A DNA stretch of 64,000 nucleotides, from positions 119,373-183,372 of the forward strand of contig NZ_JAUIYO010000006.1 of NCBI RefSeq assembly GCF_044891285.1. The letters run 5' to 3'. Both the position numbers and the translations under genes were made by a program. The notes beneath the pieces were generated by a model, which saw nothing but the letters and a program-made list of their open reading frames with translations, was not told where the DNA came from and searched no databases. The stretch's first letter is position 1, and each line of letters begins with the position of its first letter. Below are positions 18,153-27,204 of this stretch, one piece after another. The DNA comes from Pseudobacillus lumedeiriae. GTDB taxonomy: Bacteria > Bacillota > Bacilli > Bacillales > Domibacillaceae.

Positions 18153-19364
18153 CTAAACAACCTGATGCTCCCCTTTCTCCATTTGGTGCTTCTTTTTCGC
18201 TTGGCGGCCGTGCAGCAAGGAATAAACGAACAATCCTACTAGTACGTAAACAGCACAATAAACATAAAGCATACTAAAGCTCATACCTGTTACGGCCCAG
18301 CCGATAATGAATGATCCAAGACCGATTCCTAGATCAAATACCGATAGAAAGGTAGCTGTCGCCAGCGCTTTTTTCTGAGGGGACGCTTCCTGGATGGCTA
18401 TCGTTTGAAAGCTAGGGAATAACGTCCCCCAGCCAAGACCAATGATTCCGGCTGCTATAAGGAAGACGATAGCCGTTCCTGTTTGGCTAAGCAAAAGCAG
18501 ACCAGCCGCAAAAAGGAAAATGGCTGGATAAATGATGACATTTGCCCCGTACCGGTCAAACCATTTGCCAGTAAACGGACGAGACAACAGTAACACAATG
18601 GCATAGACGATAAAGAAATAGCTGGCTGCTTCCCCTACATGAATCTCTTCCGCATAAACGGAAACGAACGACAAGATAGATGCATACGCAACGGAGAAAA
18701 ATGCTCCGACCACCGCGATCGGCAGCGCTGAAAACTCAAACAGATCTTTTGGATTAAATTTCACTTGGAAGATAGAAAGCGCGCGGGCTGTATGTTTATG
18801 TTCCGCTGCATTGACTAACAAGCCAGAAATAAGAGCAAGGGCAGAAATGGCAATACATATCATAAACATCACAGAACTGCCCCATTGCCGCATGGCTGTG
18901 AGTCCTAAAAAAGGACCGATGACCATCGCAAGGTTCGTCGACATGACAAAATACCCCATCCCTTCCCCCCGGCGGGAACCGGGAATAATCTCTGCCACCA
19001 TGGCTCCGGCTGCCGTTGTCGCCATGCCGAATCCGATCCCGTGAATAAATCTTATGACTAGCATCATGCCAAAGGTGTCAGGTAAAAAATACAATAAAGA
19101 CGCCCCTAAAAAGATTACTTGCGAACTAATCAATATGGTTTTCCGGCCGAATTGCTCAATCCACTGTCCGGCAAACGGACGAATAATAATTGCTGAAATT
19201 AAAAAGAAGGTCGTAAGCAAACCTGCCTCTGTTGCGTTTCCCCCTAGTCTCTGCAAAGCATATACGGGCATCGTCACTAATAAAAAGTAAAAAACAACGA
19301 ACAAAAAGAAATTGCTCGCTGACACACTAATAAAGTTTTTCGTCCATAAAGTTTCCTTGTTCAT
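18153..19364 (-). CDS. MFS transporter (tandem paralog 2)
   Basis: A 403-residue major-facilitator protein with 12 hydrophobic helices. The family loop motifs are visible: FAGQWIEQFGRKTILI after helix 2, FIHGIGFGMATTAAGAMVAEIIPGSRRGEGMGYF around helices 4-5, and RPFTGKWFDRYGANVIIYPA after helix 8. It is a close paralog of the gene at 19537-20748, with long identical blocks from the first to the last helix. AAGGAAG precedes the ATG at 19364. It is probably a drug or metabolite exporter; the MarR gene upstream of its twin suggests inducible efflux. Confidence 0.85.
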   Translation of the reverse strand: MNKETLWTKNFISVSASNFFLFVVFYFLLVTMPVYALQRLGGNATEAGLLTTFFLISAIIIRPFAGQWIEQFGRKTILISSQVIFLGASLLYFLPDTFGMMLVIRFIHGIGFGMATTAAGAMVAEIIPGSRRGEGMGYFVMSTNLAMVIGPFLGLTAMRQWGSSVMFMICIAISALALISGLLVNAAEHKHTARALSIFQVKFNPKDLFEFSALPIAVVGAFFSVAYASILSFVSVYAEEIHVGEAASYFFIVYAIVLLLSRPFTGKWFDRYGANVIIYPAIFLFAAGLLLLSQTGTAIVFLIAAGIIGLGWGTLFPSFQTIAIQEASPQKKALATATFLSVFDLGIGLGSFIIGWAVTGMSFSMLYVYCAVYVLVGLFVYSLLHGRQAKKKHQMEKGEHQVV

Positions 19365-19487
19365 TCACTTTTCTTCCTTTCTTTCCTTCTTAACGATCTA
19401 GTTGTTGATGTTGTTTCTTTGTTGATTGGAGCAGAAAGCGAGTACCTCTAACGGAAATCAACAGGAAAGTTGAACAAAACCAACAAT

Positions 19488-19526
19488 CTAGAAAAGCACC
19501 AGCAAAGTCTGCTAGTGCTTCTCTAG
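19488..19526 (-). terminator. Rho-independent terminator between the two MFS genes
   Basis: CTAGA-AAGCACnAGCA pairs across 19488-19526 with a four-to-five-base loop and is followed on the minus strand by ATTGTTGGTTTTG. It lies ten bases past the stop of the first MFS gene, so the second one may need its own promoter or readthrough. Confidence 0.55.
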
Positions 19527-19536
19527 ACGAGGTTTA

Positions 19537-20748
19537 TCAAACGATTTGATGTTCTGCCTTCTCCATTTCGCGCGCCTTTTTATCTTGACGGCCATACAAC
19601 AGAAAGTAGACGAACAGACCACCCAAAATGTAAAAAGCACAGTACATATAAAGGCTGCTAAAGCTCATACCCGTAATGGCCCAGCCAATAATAAATGAGC
19701 CAACCCCAATTCCTAAATCATAAATGGATAGAAATGTTGCGGTCGCTACTGCTTTTTTCTCAGGCGGTGCTTCTTGAATGGCTATCGTTTGAAAGCTAGG
19801 GAATAATGTTCCCCAGCCGAGTCCGATCATTCCAGCCGCCACAAGGAAAACAAGGGCTGTTTCTGTTTGGCTGAGAACGAACATACCGGCAGAAAAGAGA
19901 ATAATCGCTGGATATACAATGACATGTGCTCCTTTCTGATCAAACCATTTACCAGTAAACGGACGGGACAATAGCAGCACAACGGCGTAAACGACAAAGA
20001 AATAACTAGCAATTGCACCAAGATGAAGCTCCTCCGCATAAACAGAAACGAACGATAATAATGAAGCATAAATAATAGAGAAGAATCCGCCAGTCACGGC
20101 AATCGGCAAGACGGAGAATTCAAACAAGTCTCTTGGATTGAATTTTAACTGGAAAATAGAAATCGCTCGGACTGTATGCTTGCGTTCAACAATATTCGTC
20201 ATTAATCCTGCAGTAAGAGCTAAAGCTGAAATCACGATACAAATGAGGAACATTACAAAACTCCCCCATTCTTTCATCACCGTTAACCCTAAAAAAGGGC
20301 CGATGACCATCGCAAGGTTTGTTGACATGACGTAATAGCCCATTCCTTCCCCGCGGCGGGAATCAGGAATAATCTCAGCAACCATGGCACCCGTCGCCGT
20401 CGTTGCCATTCCGAAGCCAATCCCATGGAAAAATCGTAACGTCAGCATCGTTTCAAGCGTATGAGGGAAAAAGTATAAAGTAGATGCGGCTAAGAAGATG
20501 ATTTGCGAAGCAATCAATATTTTCTTTTTCCCCACCTTTTCAATCCACTGTCCGGCAAACGGACGAATGATAATCGCTGAAACTAAAAAGAACGTCGTCA
20601 GCAAACCAGCATCCGCCGCATCCCCCCCCAATTCCCGCAGCGCGTATATCGGCATCGTCACTAATAAGAAATAAAAAGTAACAAACAGAAAAAAGTTGCT
20701 CGCTGACACGCTAATAAAATTCTTCGTCCATAATGGTTCCTTATTCAT
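19537..20748 (-). CDS. MFS transporter (tandem paralog 1, co-transcribed with MarR)
   Basis: A 403-residue, 12-helix MFS protein with the same motifs as its twin (FAGQWIEKVGKKKILI, FHGIGFGMATTATGAMVAEIIPDSRRGEGMGYY, RPFTGKWFDQKGAHVIVYPA). The ATG at 20748 overlaps the MarR stop codon by one base (TGATG), with AAAGGAAG upstream, so translation is coupled to the regulator. This arrangement is typical of MarR-controlled efflux operons. Its substrate is unknown. The tandem copies look like a duplication followed by moderate divergence. Confidence 0.87.
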   Translation of the reverse strand: MNKEPLWTKNFISVSASNFFLFVTFYFLLVTMPIYALRELGGDAADAGLLTTFFLVSAIIIRPFAGQWIEKVGKKKILIASQIIFLAASTLYFFPHTLETMLTLRFFHGIGFGMATTATGAMVAEIIPDSRRGEGMGYYVMSTNLAMVIGPFLGLTVMKEWGSFVMFLICIVISALALTAGLMTNIVERKHTVRAISIFQLKFNPRDLFEFSVLPIAVTGGFFSIIYASLLSFVSVYAEELHLGAIASYFFVVYAVVLLLSRPFTGKWFDQKGAHVIVYPAIILFSAGMFVLSQTETALVFLVAAGMIGLGWGTLFPSFQTIAIQEAPPEKKAVATATFLSIYDLGIGVGSFIIGWAITGMSFSSLYMYCAFYILGGLFVYFLLYGRQDKKAREMEKAEHQIV

Positions 20749-21185
20749 CAATCTTCTTCCTTTCCTTGATGACTGTCTAATGCAGAAAGCCAGTTCTCCA
20801 CAAGCCGCTGCAATTGCTGCTGATCTTCTTTTCGGAAACCTGCAATTGTTTTTTCATTCATTTTTAACACTTCTCGTTCCCACACCGGGTATTCCTTCTC
20901 TGCTTGTTCGGTCAGCTCGATGAACTTTACCCGCTTATCTTCGCCCGGCACTTGTTTCACATATCCTTGCTTGACAAGACGCTGAATCGTCCGTGTCATC
21001 GGCGGCGCTTCTACAGCTAAATATTCACTAAGCTCTTTTTGCGTCAGCCGGCCCTTTTGTTTTAACACATACAAGACCGCCCATTGAGCACTGTAAAGAC
21101 CGTATTTTTGCAAGACATTGTTATTATGTTTCATAATTTGCCTTGACAGCTGATGCACAGAATGAAATAAAAGATGCAACTCCAT
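20748..21185 (-). CDS. MarR-family transcriptional regulator
   Basis: A 145-residue winged-helix repressor. The HTH core KQKGRLTQKELSEYLAVEAPPMTRTIQRLVKQGYVKQVPGEDKRVKFIELT (about 50-100) is typical MarR, with the wing at GEDKRVK. It works as a cytoplasmic dimer. It is the first gene of an operon with the MFS transporter, has ribosome binding site AAAGGAGAAG, and a palindrome lies just upstream, so autorepression that also controls the transporter is likely. Confidence 0.88.
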   Translation of the reverse strand: MELHLLFHSVHQLSRQIMKHNNNVLQKYGLYSAQWAVLYVLKQKGRLTQKELSEYLAVEAPPMTRTIQRLVKQGYVKQVPGEDKRVKFIELTEQAEKEYPVWEREVLKMNEKTIAGFRKEDQQQLQRLVENWLSALDSHQGKEED

Positions 21186-21200
21186 ACGCTTCTCCTTTAA

Positions 21201-21238
21201 TTACCTAGGTAACTATATTTACAACTTTCTTATTGTAA
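21201..21238 (-). promoter_or_regulatory. Promoter and putative MarR operator
   Basis: The perfect 12-base palindrome TTACCTAGGTAA (21201-21212) overlaps a minus-strand -10 TAGTTA (21215-21210). A -35 TTACAA (21238-21233) lies 17 bases away and is itself half of a TTACAA/TTGTAA dyad. Binding at the palindrome would block RNA polymerase. Confidence 0.6.
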
Positions 21239-21260
21239 CATAGTTTTTAAAAAAATAAAT

Positions 21261-21289
21261 AAAAAAACTGCCAGATTTCATCTGGCAGT
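21261..21289 (-). terminator. Rho-independent terminator of dgkB
   Basis: The perfect 10-bp stem ACTGCCAGAT/ATCTGGCAGT (21267-21276 and 21280-21289) is followed on the minus strand by TTTTTTT. Upstream it abuts a CAGGCTG/CAGCCTG element (21290-21342) shared with the terminator near 36.6 kb. Confidence 0.8.
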
Positions 21290-21359
21290 CAGGCTGTATG
21301 ATCAACACCGCAGGCTCATTCCACACATTTGTCAGCAGCCTGTTCGTTTATTGTGATTG

Positions 21360-22274
21360 TTAATAAATTCGATCTTGCGGCCGCAGCTGCTCTATCGGTA
21401 CAAACACTTCAAGATGGCGGTACAAGTTTTCAAAGTCGGCAGGCAATGATCCGCCCGGCTCTCCATCAAGGTTGAGGAGGACTTTTTCAGGGGCGCTGAC
21501 TTTCACGCGGTTCGCTTTCGTATAGATGACGTGAGGGTCCTGAAGATGCTCTCCTCTTAACGCTAAAGTAGCAATTCGGATAAACTCAGCAAGGTTGATC
21601 TTTTTCAAAATTAATAAAGTAAATAACCCATCGTTGACGGAGGAATCCGGCGCCAGCTTCTCAAAACCGCCCACAGAGTTGGTCAGTCCGATCAAAAACA
21701 ACATGACCTCGCCTTCAAATAACTTGCCATCATACTCAATCGTTACGTGAGACGCTTTAATGGAAGGCAGCATCTCGATCCCTTTTAAATAGTACGCCAG
21801 CTGGCCGATCATCGTTTTCAGCTTGCTCGGCACCTCGTACGTCAGCTCCGTTAGACGGCCGCCGCCTGCAATATTAATAAAATATTTATCGTTCATTCTT
21901 CCGATATCCACGGGAATCGTTTCCCCTGCTATAATCACATCTACTGCTCCGTCAATTTCACGGGGGATTTTTAGCGCCCGGGCAAAATCATTCGTTGTTC
22001 CCATCGGAATCACACCGAATTTTGGACGGTAGTCCTTACCAGCTAAGCCATTCACGACCTCATTCAGCGTTCCATCGCCGCCTGCAGCAATAACTACGTC
22101 AAAACGGCGTTCCACAGCTATTTCAGCAGCACGCGTCGCATCTCCCGCGCCGGTTGTAGCATGAGCAGATGTTTCATAACCAGCTTCTTCAAGTCTTTGC
22201 AAAACCTCCGGCAAATGCTTCTTGAACAATTCACGTCCTGAAGTAGGATTATAAATAATTCGTGCTCTTTTCAT
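21360..22274 (-). CDS. dgkB: Diacylglycerol kinase DgkB
   Basis: A 304-residue cytoplasmic lipid kinase (YerQ) that phosphorylates diacylglycerol to phosphatidate, recycling the diacylglycerol released by lipoteichoic acid synthesis. It shows the family start RARIIYNPTSGRE, the nucleotide site AAGGDGTLNEVVNGL (about 66-80), GVIPMGTTNDFARAL and GGGRLTELTYEVP. I used the ATG at 22274, where the Bacillus family begins (MKRARIIYNP). Its position next to the gat and rlmCD genes is conserved in B. subtilis, though here other genes have moved between them. Confidence 0.92.
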   Translation of the reverse strand: MKRARIIYNPTSGRELFKKHLPEVLQRLEEAGYETSAHATTGAGDATRAAEIAVERRFDVVIAAGGDGTLNEVVNGLAGKDYRPKFGVIPMGTTNDFARALKIPREIDGAVDVIIAGETIPVDIGRMNDKYFINIAGGGRLTELTYEVPSKLKTMIGQLAYYLKGIEMLPSIKASHVTIEYDGKLFEGEVMLFLIGLTNSVGGFEKLAPDSSVNDGLFTLLILKKINLAEFIRIATLALRGEHLQDPHVIYTKANRVKVSAPEKVLLNLDGEPGGSLPADFENLYRHLEVFVPIEQLRPQDRIY

Positions 22275-22384
22275 GTCTATCCATCCCAGTCTCATTGATA
22301 ATCGTGTTTCATTTTATCGTTCGCATTTCCGACTCCTATCTTACTACTTTTTTCATGAAAAAGCTATTTTCCATCCCCGGCATG

Positions 22385-23182
22385 CTAATCAAACAAATGA
22401 ATGCCCCGTTCAGCCAAAAAGCGGAGAGATTCCTCTATCCCTCTTTCATCGACCTGAAACGCTTCTGCTACCGTCTGCATCCAGTGGTCCGGCTCTCGAA
22501 AATGATATTCCCGAATATCACGGTAGTTCATCACTTTAAGAGTATTGTCCCGAAGGAAATAACAATTGTTGCCTTGAAAGCGGACAGCTGTAATCCGCCG
22601 CATCGTAATATTGCTGCTGCAATCTTTGTAAGACTCCTCAATATCTTCTTGCAGTTCCTCTTCTGTGAGCGGCTCCCAAACAATTTGCTTCGTGACAAAT
22701 GTTTTCCCATGAGACTTCCGCTCGAGCTGAAACTTCTTCTCGCTGCGTCCAGTAAAAATGATTTCTTCCCCAAAGCCGTGAAGTACATGTTTCGGACGGC
22801 TGTTCAGTTCAATCGGCCGAGTAATCGGCGATCCATAGCCAACATCTACATAAAACTTTCTTCCGTCTACACGAACCATAATCGCCGTATGTCCCGGCAG
22901 CACCCGCACGAACGAACAGGAAAATCCAAGCCGTTCCAGAAGCCTTGCGAAATTAATGTTTAATGAATAACAAGTGCCTCCCCAGCCCCTGGTTTCAAGA
23001 TTAGCAGCAAACTGATTGAAATCAGGAACCTCACATCCTTGTTGATTGAAATAATGAAATTTGCTGAACGTTTCATAAGGGATGAGCGACAAATGATGCT
23101 GTATCAGCCGCTGCAAGTAATTGAGGCTTGGTTGTTCCTTTTCCATTTTTAACCGCTGTAAATAGGCTGATACGGCGTCCAT
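22385..23182 (-). CDS. Arylamine N-acetyltransferase
   Basis: A 265-residue cytoplasmic enzyme that moves the acetyl group of acetyl-CoA to arylamines, arylhydroxylamines or hydrazines. The Cys-His-Asp triad can be read: Cys in RGWGGTCYSLN (about 70), His in VLPGHTAIMVRVDG (about 105) and Asp in YVDVGYGSP (about 120). Length fits the family. It lies about 110 bases before dgkB on the same strand. Its native substrate is unknown. Confidence 0.87.
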   Translation of the reverse strand: MDAVSAYLQRLKMEKEQPSLNYLQRLIQHHLSLIPYETFSKFHYFNQQGCEVPDFNQFAANLETRGWGGTCYSLNINFARLLERLGFSCSFVRVLPGHTAIMVRVDGRKFYVDVGYGSPITRPIELNSRPKHVLHGFGEEIIFTGRSEKKFQLERKSHGKTFVTKQIVWEPLTEEELQEDIEESYKDCSSNITMRRITAVRFQGNNCYFLRDNTLKVMNYRDIREYHFREPDHWMQTVAEAFQVDERGIEESLRFLAERGIHLFD

Positions 23183-23218
23183 TTTCCCGCATTCTCCTTC
23201 CTTCTTATCCTAAACGTT

Positions 23219-23256
23219 GAAAAAAACAGGCTTCAGAATATAGATCGGAAGCCTGT
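23219..23256 (-). terminator. Rho-independent terminator of the thioredoxin-like gene
   Basis: The 9-bp stem ACAGGCTTC/GAAGCCTGT (23226-23234 and 23248-23256) is followed on the minus strand by TTTTTTT, just past the stop codon at 23263. Confidence 0.8.
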
Positions 23257-23262
23257 CCCTCG

Positions 23263-23826
23263 TTAAAACAGCCGTTCAGCTAATGATGTTTTTATGCTGC
23301 GGTACACTTCCTGCCAGAGCCCTCTTTCAGTCAGGTAGGCTTCTCTCAGCTCCTCGTACATCTTTTTTTGCTTCTCGGCAAATTCTTCATGATCAAGAGG
23401 CGGCAGGCTGGATCGCTTATTGTTTACAAGCTCCTGCAGCTCTTGAGCACGCGGACCCCAGACAGCTTTCTCTTCTCCCTGTTCATCAATAAAAATAAAA
23501 ATCGGGATGGCACGGGACGTTCCGTTCGTTAAATATTGATCCATCAGCTCTAGATTTTCATCTCTATGCAAAAAACGGACTTCCATGCCAGCATGACGGG
23601 CTATTTCCAACAGGATCGGTACATTCACCATGGCATCGCCGCACCAGTCTTCTGTTAATACAATGACCTTCAACTGTTCCTCCTGTAATCCTGTTAAAAA
23701 GGAAGCTTCATCTTTTTGTATTTGAAAAGAAGATTGAATCTGCTTAACTTGTTCTTTATTTTCTTTCATATTTTCAATATATTCATCCGATGGGATGCCT
23801 TTTTCAAACCAGTCCATCAAATTCAT
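23263..23826 (-). CDS. Thioredoxin-family protein
   Basis: A 187-residue protein with a thioredoxin fold: a beta strand VIVLTEDWCGDAMVNVPILLEIA carrying a single Cys at the place of the CXXC motif (WCGD), then VRFLHRDENLELMDQYLTNG, and the cis-Pro loop RAIPIFIFIDEQG. With one active-site Cys it is more likely a monothiol or non-redox member than a standard thioredoxin. I used the ATG at 23826, with GGAGG eight bases upstream. No signal peptide is present. It is divergent from argC. Confidence 0.8.
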   Translation of the reverse strand: MNLMDWFEKGIPSDEYIENMKENKEQVKQIQSSFQIQKDEASFLTGLQEEQLKVIVLTEDWCGDAMVNVPILLEIARHAGMEVRFLHRDENLELMDQYLTNGTSRAIPIFIFIDEQGEEKAVWGPRAQELQELVNNKRSSLPPLDHEEFAEKQKKMYEELREAYLTERGLWQEVYRSIKTSLAERLF

Positions 23827-23977
23827 GGCTTTTTCCTCCATCTATTCATTAAAGAATCCTTATACTTCTTCCATTATTATTCGACATTCTTCCCATAAAT
23901 CCTCTTATCTTTCCGTATTCTATAAAAAGTTTCTTTCACAACTATCTCACAATATTATGACTTTTTCTAAAATATAG

Positions 23978-24006
23978 TTGATTTAATTTCCCAATCAATT
24001 TATAAT
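23978..24006 (+). promoter_or_regulatory. Promoter of the argCJBD operon
   Basis: TTGATT (23978-23983), a 17-base spacer and a consensus TATAAT (24001-24006). Transcription would start near 24013, just before the two ARG boxes. Confidence 0.75.
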
Positions 24007-24018
24007 TATAAAAAATAA

Positions 24019-24053
24019 TTAATATTTATGTAAAATTATTAATAAAAATACAT
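24019..24053. promoter_or_regulatory. Two ARG boxes (ArgR/AhrC operator) of argC
   Basis: TTAATATTTATGTAA (24019-24033) and TTAATAAAAATACAT (24039-24053) resemble the ARG box (TGAATAAAAATGCA-like). They are exactly 20 bases apart, so they lie on one face of the helix. They cover the transcription start region, as expected for arginine repression by a hexameric AhrC/ArgR. Confidence 0.6.
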
Positions 24054-24064
24054 AGGGGGCTACC

Positions 24065-25102
24065 ATGAAAGCAGCTGTTATAGGGGCTACTGGATACGGC
24101 GGGATCGAACTTATACGTCTTTTATCCAATCATCCAGATTTCACCCTTCATTCTGTATATTCATCAAGTAAAGATCAAGTGCCAGCAACGGATGATTATC
24201 CACACTTACAGGATATTTGTCCTTTACCTTTAATGAAAATAGATGCCGAAAAAATTACAAACGAATGTGATGCCGTATTTCTAGCCGTTCCTTCAGGAGC
24301 CTCGGCCGCCTTGTCTCCCGAACTGCTGGCAAACAATACGAAGGTCGTTGATTTATCAGGCGATTTGCGTTTGAAGAATCCTGAGCATTATGAACAGTGG
24401 TATAAAAAAGAACCAGCAGAGCTACACGTACTGGAGCAAGCTGTATACGGGCTGACTGAATGGAATCGTGAAGAAATTAGAGATGCTTCCCTGCTGTCTA
24501 ATCCAGGCTGCTATCCAACCGCGGCTTTACTCGGTCTCGCTCCCGCTATTCAAGCAGAAGTGATTGATGGAACGGGCTTAATCATCGATGCAAAATCAGG
24601 CGTATCGGGGGCCGGCCGAGGGCTTTCTCCTACCGTTCATTTTGCAGAAATGAATGATAACTTTAAAATTTATAAAGTCAATCAGCATCAGCATATCCCA
24701 GAAATTGAGCAGCAATTAAAGCTTTGGGATAACAGCATCAGTCCGATTACCTTTTCTACACACCTTCTGCCTATTACCCGCGGCATCATGACAACGATGT
24801 ATGCCCAGATGAAAAAACCGATGACAACGGCAGAATTACACGAATTATATACAGAAACATACAAAGATGACTTTTTTGTCAGAGTTCGTCCACTCGGCCA
24901 GTTTCCAGGAGTAAAAGAAGTAGCAGGCTCTAACTTCTGCGATATCGGGGTAGCCGTTGATGAACGCACAAATAGAGTAACGATCGTATCTGTTATCGAT
25001 AACTTAATGAAGGGAGCGGCTGGTCAGGCAGTCCAAAACGCCAATCTCATGTTTGGCTTTGAAGAAACAGCCGGCTTGCGCGGATTCCCAATCTATCCAT
25101 AA
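24065..25102 (+). CDS. argC: N-acetyl-gamma-glutamyl-phosphate reductase
   Basis: A 345-residue cytoplasmic NADPH-dependent enzyme, third step of arginine synthesis: it reduces N-acetylglutamyl-phosphate to the semialdehyde. It shows the nucleotide-binding start AAVIGATGYGGIELIRLL, the catalytic Cys in SNPGCYPTAALLGLAP (about 150), SGVSGAGRG, and GSNFCDIGVAVD. The ATG at 24065 follows AGGGGG. It is the first gene of argCJBD, the only plus-strand operon in the window. Confidence 0.96.
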   Translation: MKAAVIGATGYGGIELIRLLSNHPDFTLHSVYSSSKDQVPATDDYPHLQDICPLPLMKIDAEKITNECDAVFLAVPSGASAALSPELLANNTKVVDLSGDLRLKNPEHYEQWYKKEPAELHVLEQAVYGLTEWNREEIRDASLLSNPGCYPTAALLGLAPAIQAEVIDGTGLIIDAKSGVSGAGRGLSPTVHFAEMNDNFKIYKVNQHQHIPEIEQQLKLWDNSISPITFSTHLLPITRGIMTTMYAQMKKPMTTAELHELYTETYKDDFFVRVRPLGQFPGVKEVAGSNFCDIGVAVDERTNRVTIVSVIDNLMKGAAGQAVQNANLMFGFEETAGLRGFPIYP

Positions 25103-25126
25103 TCAAACAAACAGGAGGAAACAATT

Positions 25127-26359
25127 ATGCATGCCATAAAAGAAACAACTCATATAAAAGTTCTGCAGCAAGGCTCTATCGTGTCACCAAAAGGATTTTC
25201 CGCTTCCGGGGTACACGCCGGGCTTCGCCATTCTAAAAATGATTTAGGTGTTATTTTTAGTGAAGTCCCTGCTGAAAGTGCCGCTGTATACACGACGAGC
25301 CACTTCCAAGCAGCACCAATCAAGGTTACGAAGGACAGCTTAGCAGTCGAAAACAAACTGCAAGCTATTTTAGTCAACAGCGCATGTGCCAACGCCTGTA
25401 CTGGCAAACGCGGGCTCGCTGACGCTTATCAAACTCGTCAATGGCTCGCTGAACATTTAAATATTGCGGAACATTTAGTTGCCGTTTCATCCACCGGTGT
25501 AATCGGTGAATATTTAAAAATGGATAAAATCAAAGCAGGCATTGCTAAATTGCATCCGGTGCCAGAAGCAGCTGCTGCCGAGCAATTTGAATCCGCTATT
25601 TTAACGACGGATCTCGCTACGAAAAAATGGGCAGTAGAAGCAACGATTGACGGCAAAACAGTCACAATGGGCGGTGCTGCAAAAGGTTCGGGAATGATTA
25701 ATCCAAATATGGCAACGATGCTTGCTTACGTCACAACCGACGCAGCCATCTCTTCCCAGCACCTGCAAACAGCGTTGAGTGAAATGACAGATAAAACATT
25801 TAATCAAATCACAGTAGACGGCGATACATCAACAAATGATACCGTCGTTGTGATGGCGAACGGTTTGGCAGGCAACTCTCCTCTCTCTCCTGAACATCCA
25901 GAGTGGCCGACTTTTCTCTCTATGCTGCACGAAGTAAGTGAACAGCTGGCGAAAAAGATTGCACGTGACGGTGAAGGAGCGACAAAACTCGTTGAAGTTG
26001 AAGTATTTGGTGCCGCTTCCGACGAAGAAGCGAAAAGAGCGGCGAAAGAAGTCGTCGGCTCCAATCTCGTCAAAACAGCTGTCTACGGCGCCGATGCAAA
26101 CTGGGGACGAATTATTAGCGCGATCGGTTACAGTGATATTCAAGTAAATCCGGAAACGATTGATATTGCTATCGGAGATCATTTGATCCTTTCTCAAAGT
26201 GAAGTAGCCGACTATTCAGAAGAAGCAGTGAAGGCTTATTTGCAAGAAGAAGAAATTAAAATTAAAGTGAATCTTCATTTAGGTGAAGGCCACGGCTTAG
26301 CTTGGGGCTGCGACCTGTCGTACGACTATATCAAAATTAATGCAAGCTATAGATCATAA
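25127..26359 (+). CDS. argJ: Bifunctional ornithine acetyltransferase/N-acetylglutamate synthase
   Basis: A 410-residue enzyme that moves the acetyl group from N-acetylornithine to glutamate and can also use acetyl-CoA. The precursor cuts itself before Thr in GMINPNMATMLAYV (about 195), which frees the nucleophilic Thr of the beta chain. VSSTGVIGE and the C-terminal GADANWGRIISAIGYS complete the family motifs. AGGAGG precedes the ATG at 25127, 24 bases past argC. Having argJ means the pathway recycles acetyl groups. Confidence 0.96.
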   Translation: MHAIKETTHIKVLQQGSIVSPKGFSASGVHAGLRHSKNDLGVIFSEVPAESAAVYTTSHFQAAPIKVTKDSLAVENKLQAILVNSACANACTGKRGLADAYQTRQWLAEHLNIAEHLVAVSSTGVIGEYLKMDKIKAGIAKLHPVPEAAAAEQFESAILTTDLATKKWAVEATIDGKTVTMGGAAKGSGMINPNMATMLAYVTTDAAISSQHLQTALSEMTDKTFNQITVDGDTSTNDTVVVMANGLAGNSPLSPEHPEWPTFLSMLHEVSEQLAKKIARDGEGATKLVEVEVFGAASDEEAKRAAKEVVGSNLVKTAVYGADANWGRIISAIGYSDIQVNPETIDIAIGDHLILSQSEVADYSEEAVKAYLQEEEIKIKVNLHLGEGHGLAWGCDLSYDYIKINASYRS

Positions 26360-26433
26360 AATGCAACTTAACTTTTTCATGAAAGGAGCCGGAAATCCAT
26401 GGCTCCTTGCTATTTTTTTACAAGGAGGACATT

Positions 26434-27204
26434 ATGAAAAACATCGTGGTGAAGTGCGGCGGCAGTGTATTAAATGAATTATCAGAAGCATTTTTTGACA
26501 GCATGAAAGAATTGATGAACAAAGGATATTCCATCGTCTTTGTTCATGGCGGCGGACCTGAAATCAATGCCATGCTGGATGCGTTACAAGTAAAAAGCGA
26601 ATTTAAAAACGGGCTCCGTGTCACATCCAAACAAGTGCTTAAAACGGCTGAACTTGCGCTTGCTGGCAGCTTGAACCGGAAGCTTGTAAGATTGCTTGAA
26701 AAGCACGGTATCCGGGCAATCGGCTTAAATTCCAGCGACAATGGCTTGCTGCAAGCAGATTTTATCGATCAGGAACAGCTTGGCTACGTTGGGGATGTGA
26801 CAGCCGTTAATAGTGATTTTATTCAATTATTATGCAAGGAACAGCTGCTTCCTGTCATGACACCGCTTGCTGCTGGACCAAATGGAACGGTATTGAATGT
26901 GAATGCTGATCACGCCGCCTGCGCAGTCGCTAATGCCCTGCAGGCTGAACACTTTTTAATGGTAACCGATGTGGATGGCGTATTAAAAGACGGTCAGCTC
27001 GTTCCGGAACTGACTGAAACAGAAACGAAGGAACTCATCGACAGCGGCGTAATTAGCGGCGGCATGATTCCAAAAGTAAACTCTGCGTTAAAAGCTTTTT
27101 CCGATCACGTCAGCAGCGTCCATATTGTATCTGGCAAACAAGCTTTCTATGAACAAGGCGAATGGCTCGGAACAACATTTATTAAGGAGAAGGTGACAAT
27201 ATGA
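26434..27204 (+). CDS. argB: Acetylglutamate kinase
   Basis: A 256-residue amino-acid kinase fold enzyme that phosphorylates N-acetylglutamate, usually the arginine-inhibited step. It has VKCGGSVLNE, FVHGGGPEINAML, VLNVNADHAACAVANAL, VTDVDGVLKDG and SGGMIPKVNSAL. It lacks the long N-terminal helix of arginine-sensitive hexameric forms, so it is probably the non-inhibited type (inference). I used the ATG at 26434 with AAGGAGG; an in-frame TTG at 26407 lies before that ribosome binding site. Its end overlaps argD by four bases. Confidence 0.95.
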   Translation: MKNIVVKCGGSVLNELSEAFFDSMKELMNKGYSIVFVHGGGPEINAMLDALQVKSEFKNGLRVTSKQVLKTAELALAGSLNRKLVRLLEKHGIRAIGLNSSDNGLLQADFIDQEQLGYVGDVTAVNSDFIQLLCKEQLLPVMTPLAAGPNGTVLNVNADHAACAVANALQAEHFLMVTDVDGVLKDGQLVPELTETETKELIDSGVISGGMIPKVNSALKAFSDHVSSVHIVSGKQAFYEQGEWLGTTFIKEKVTI

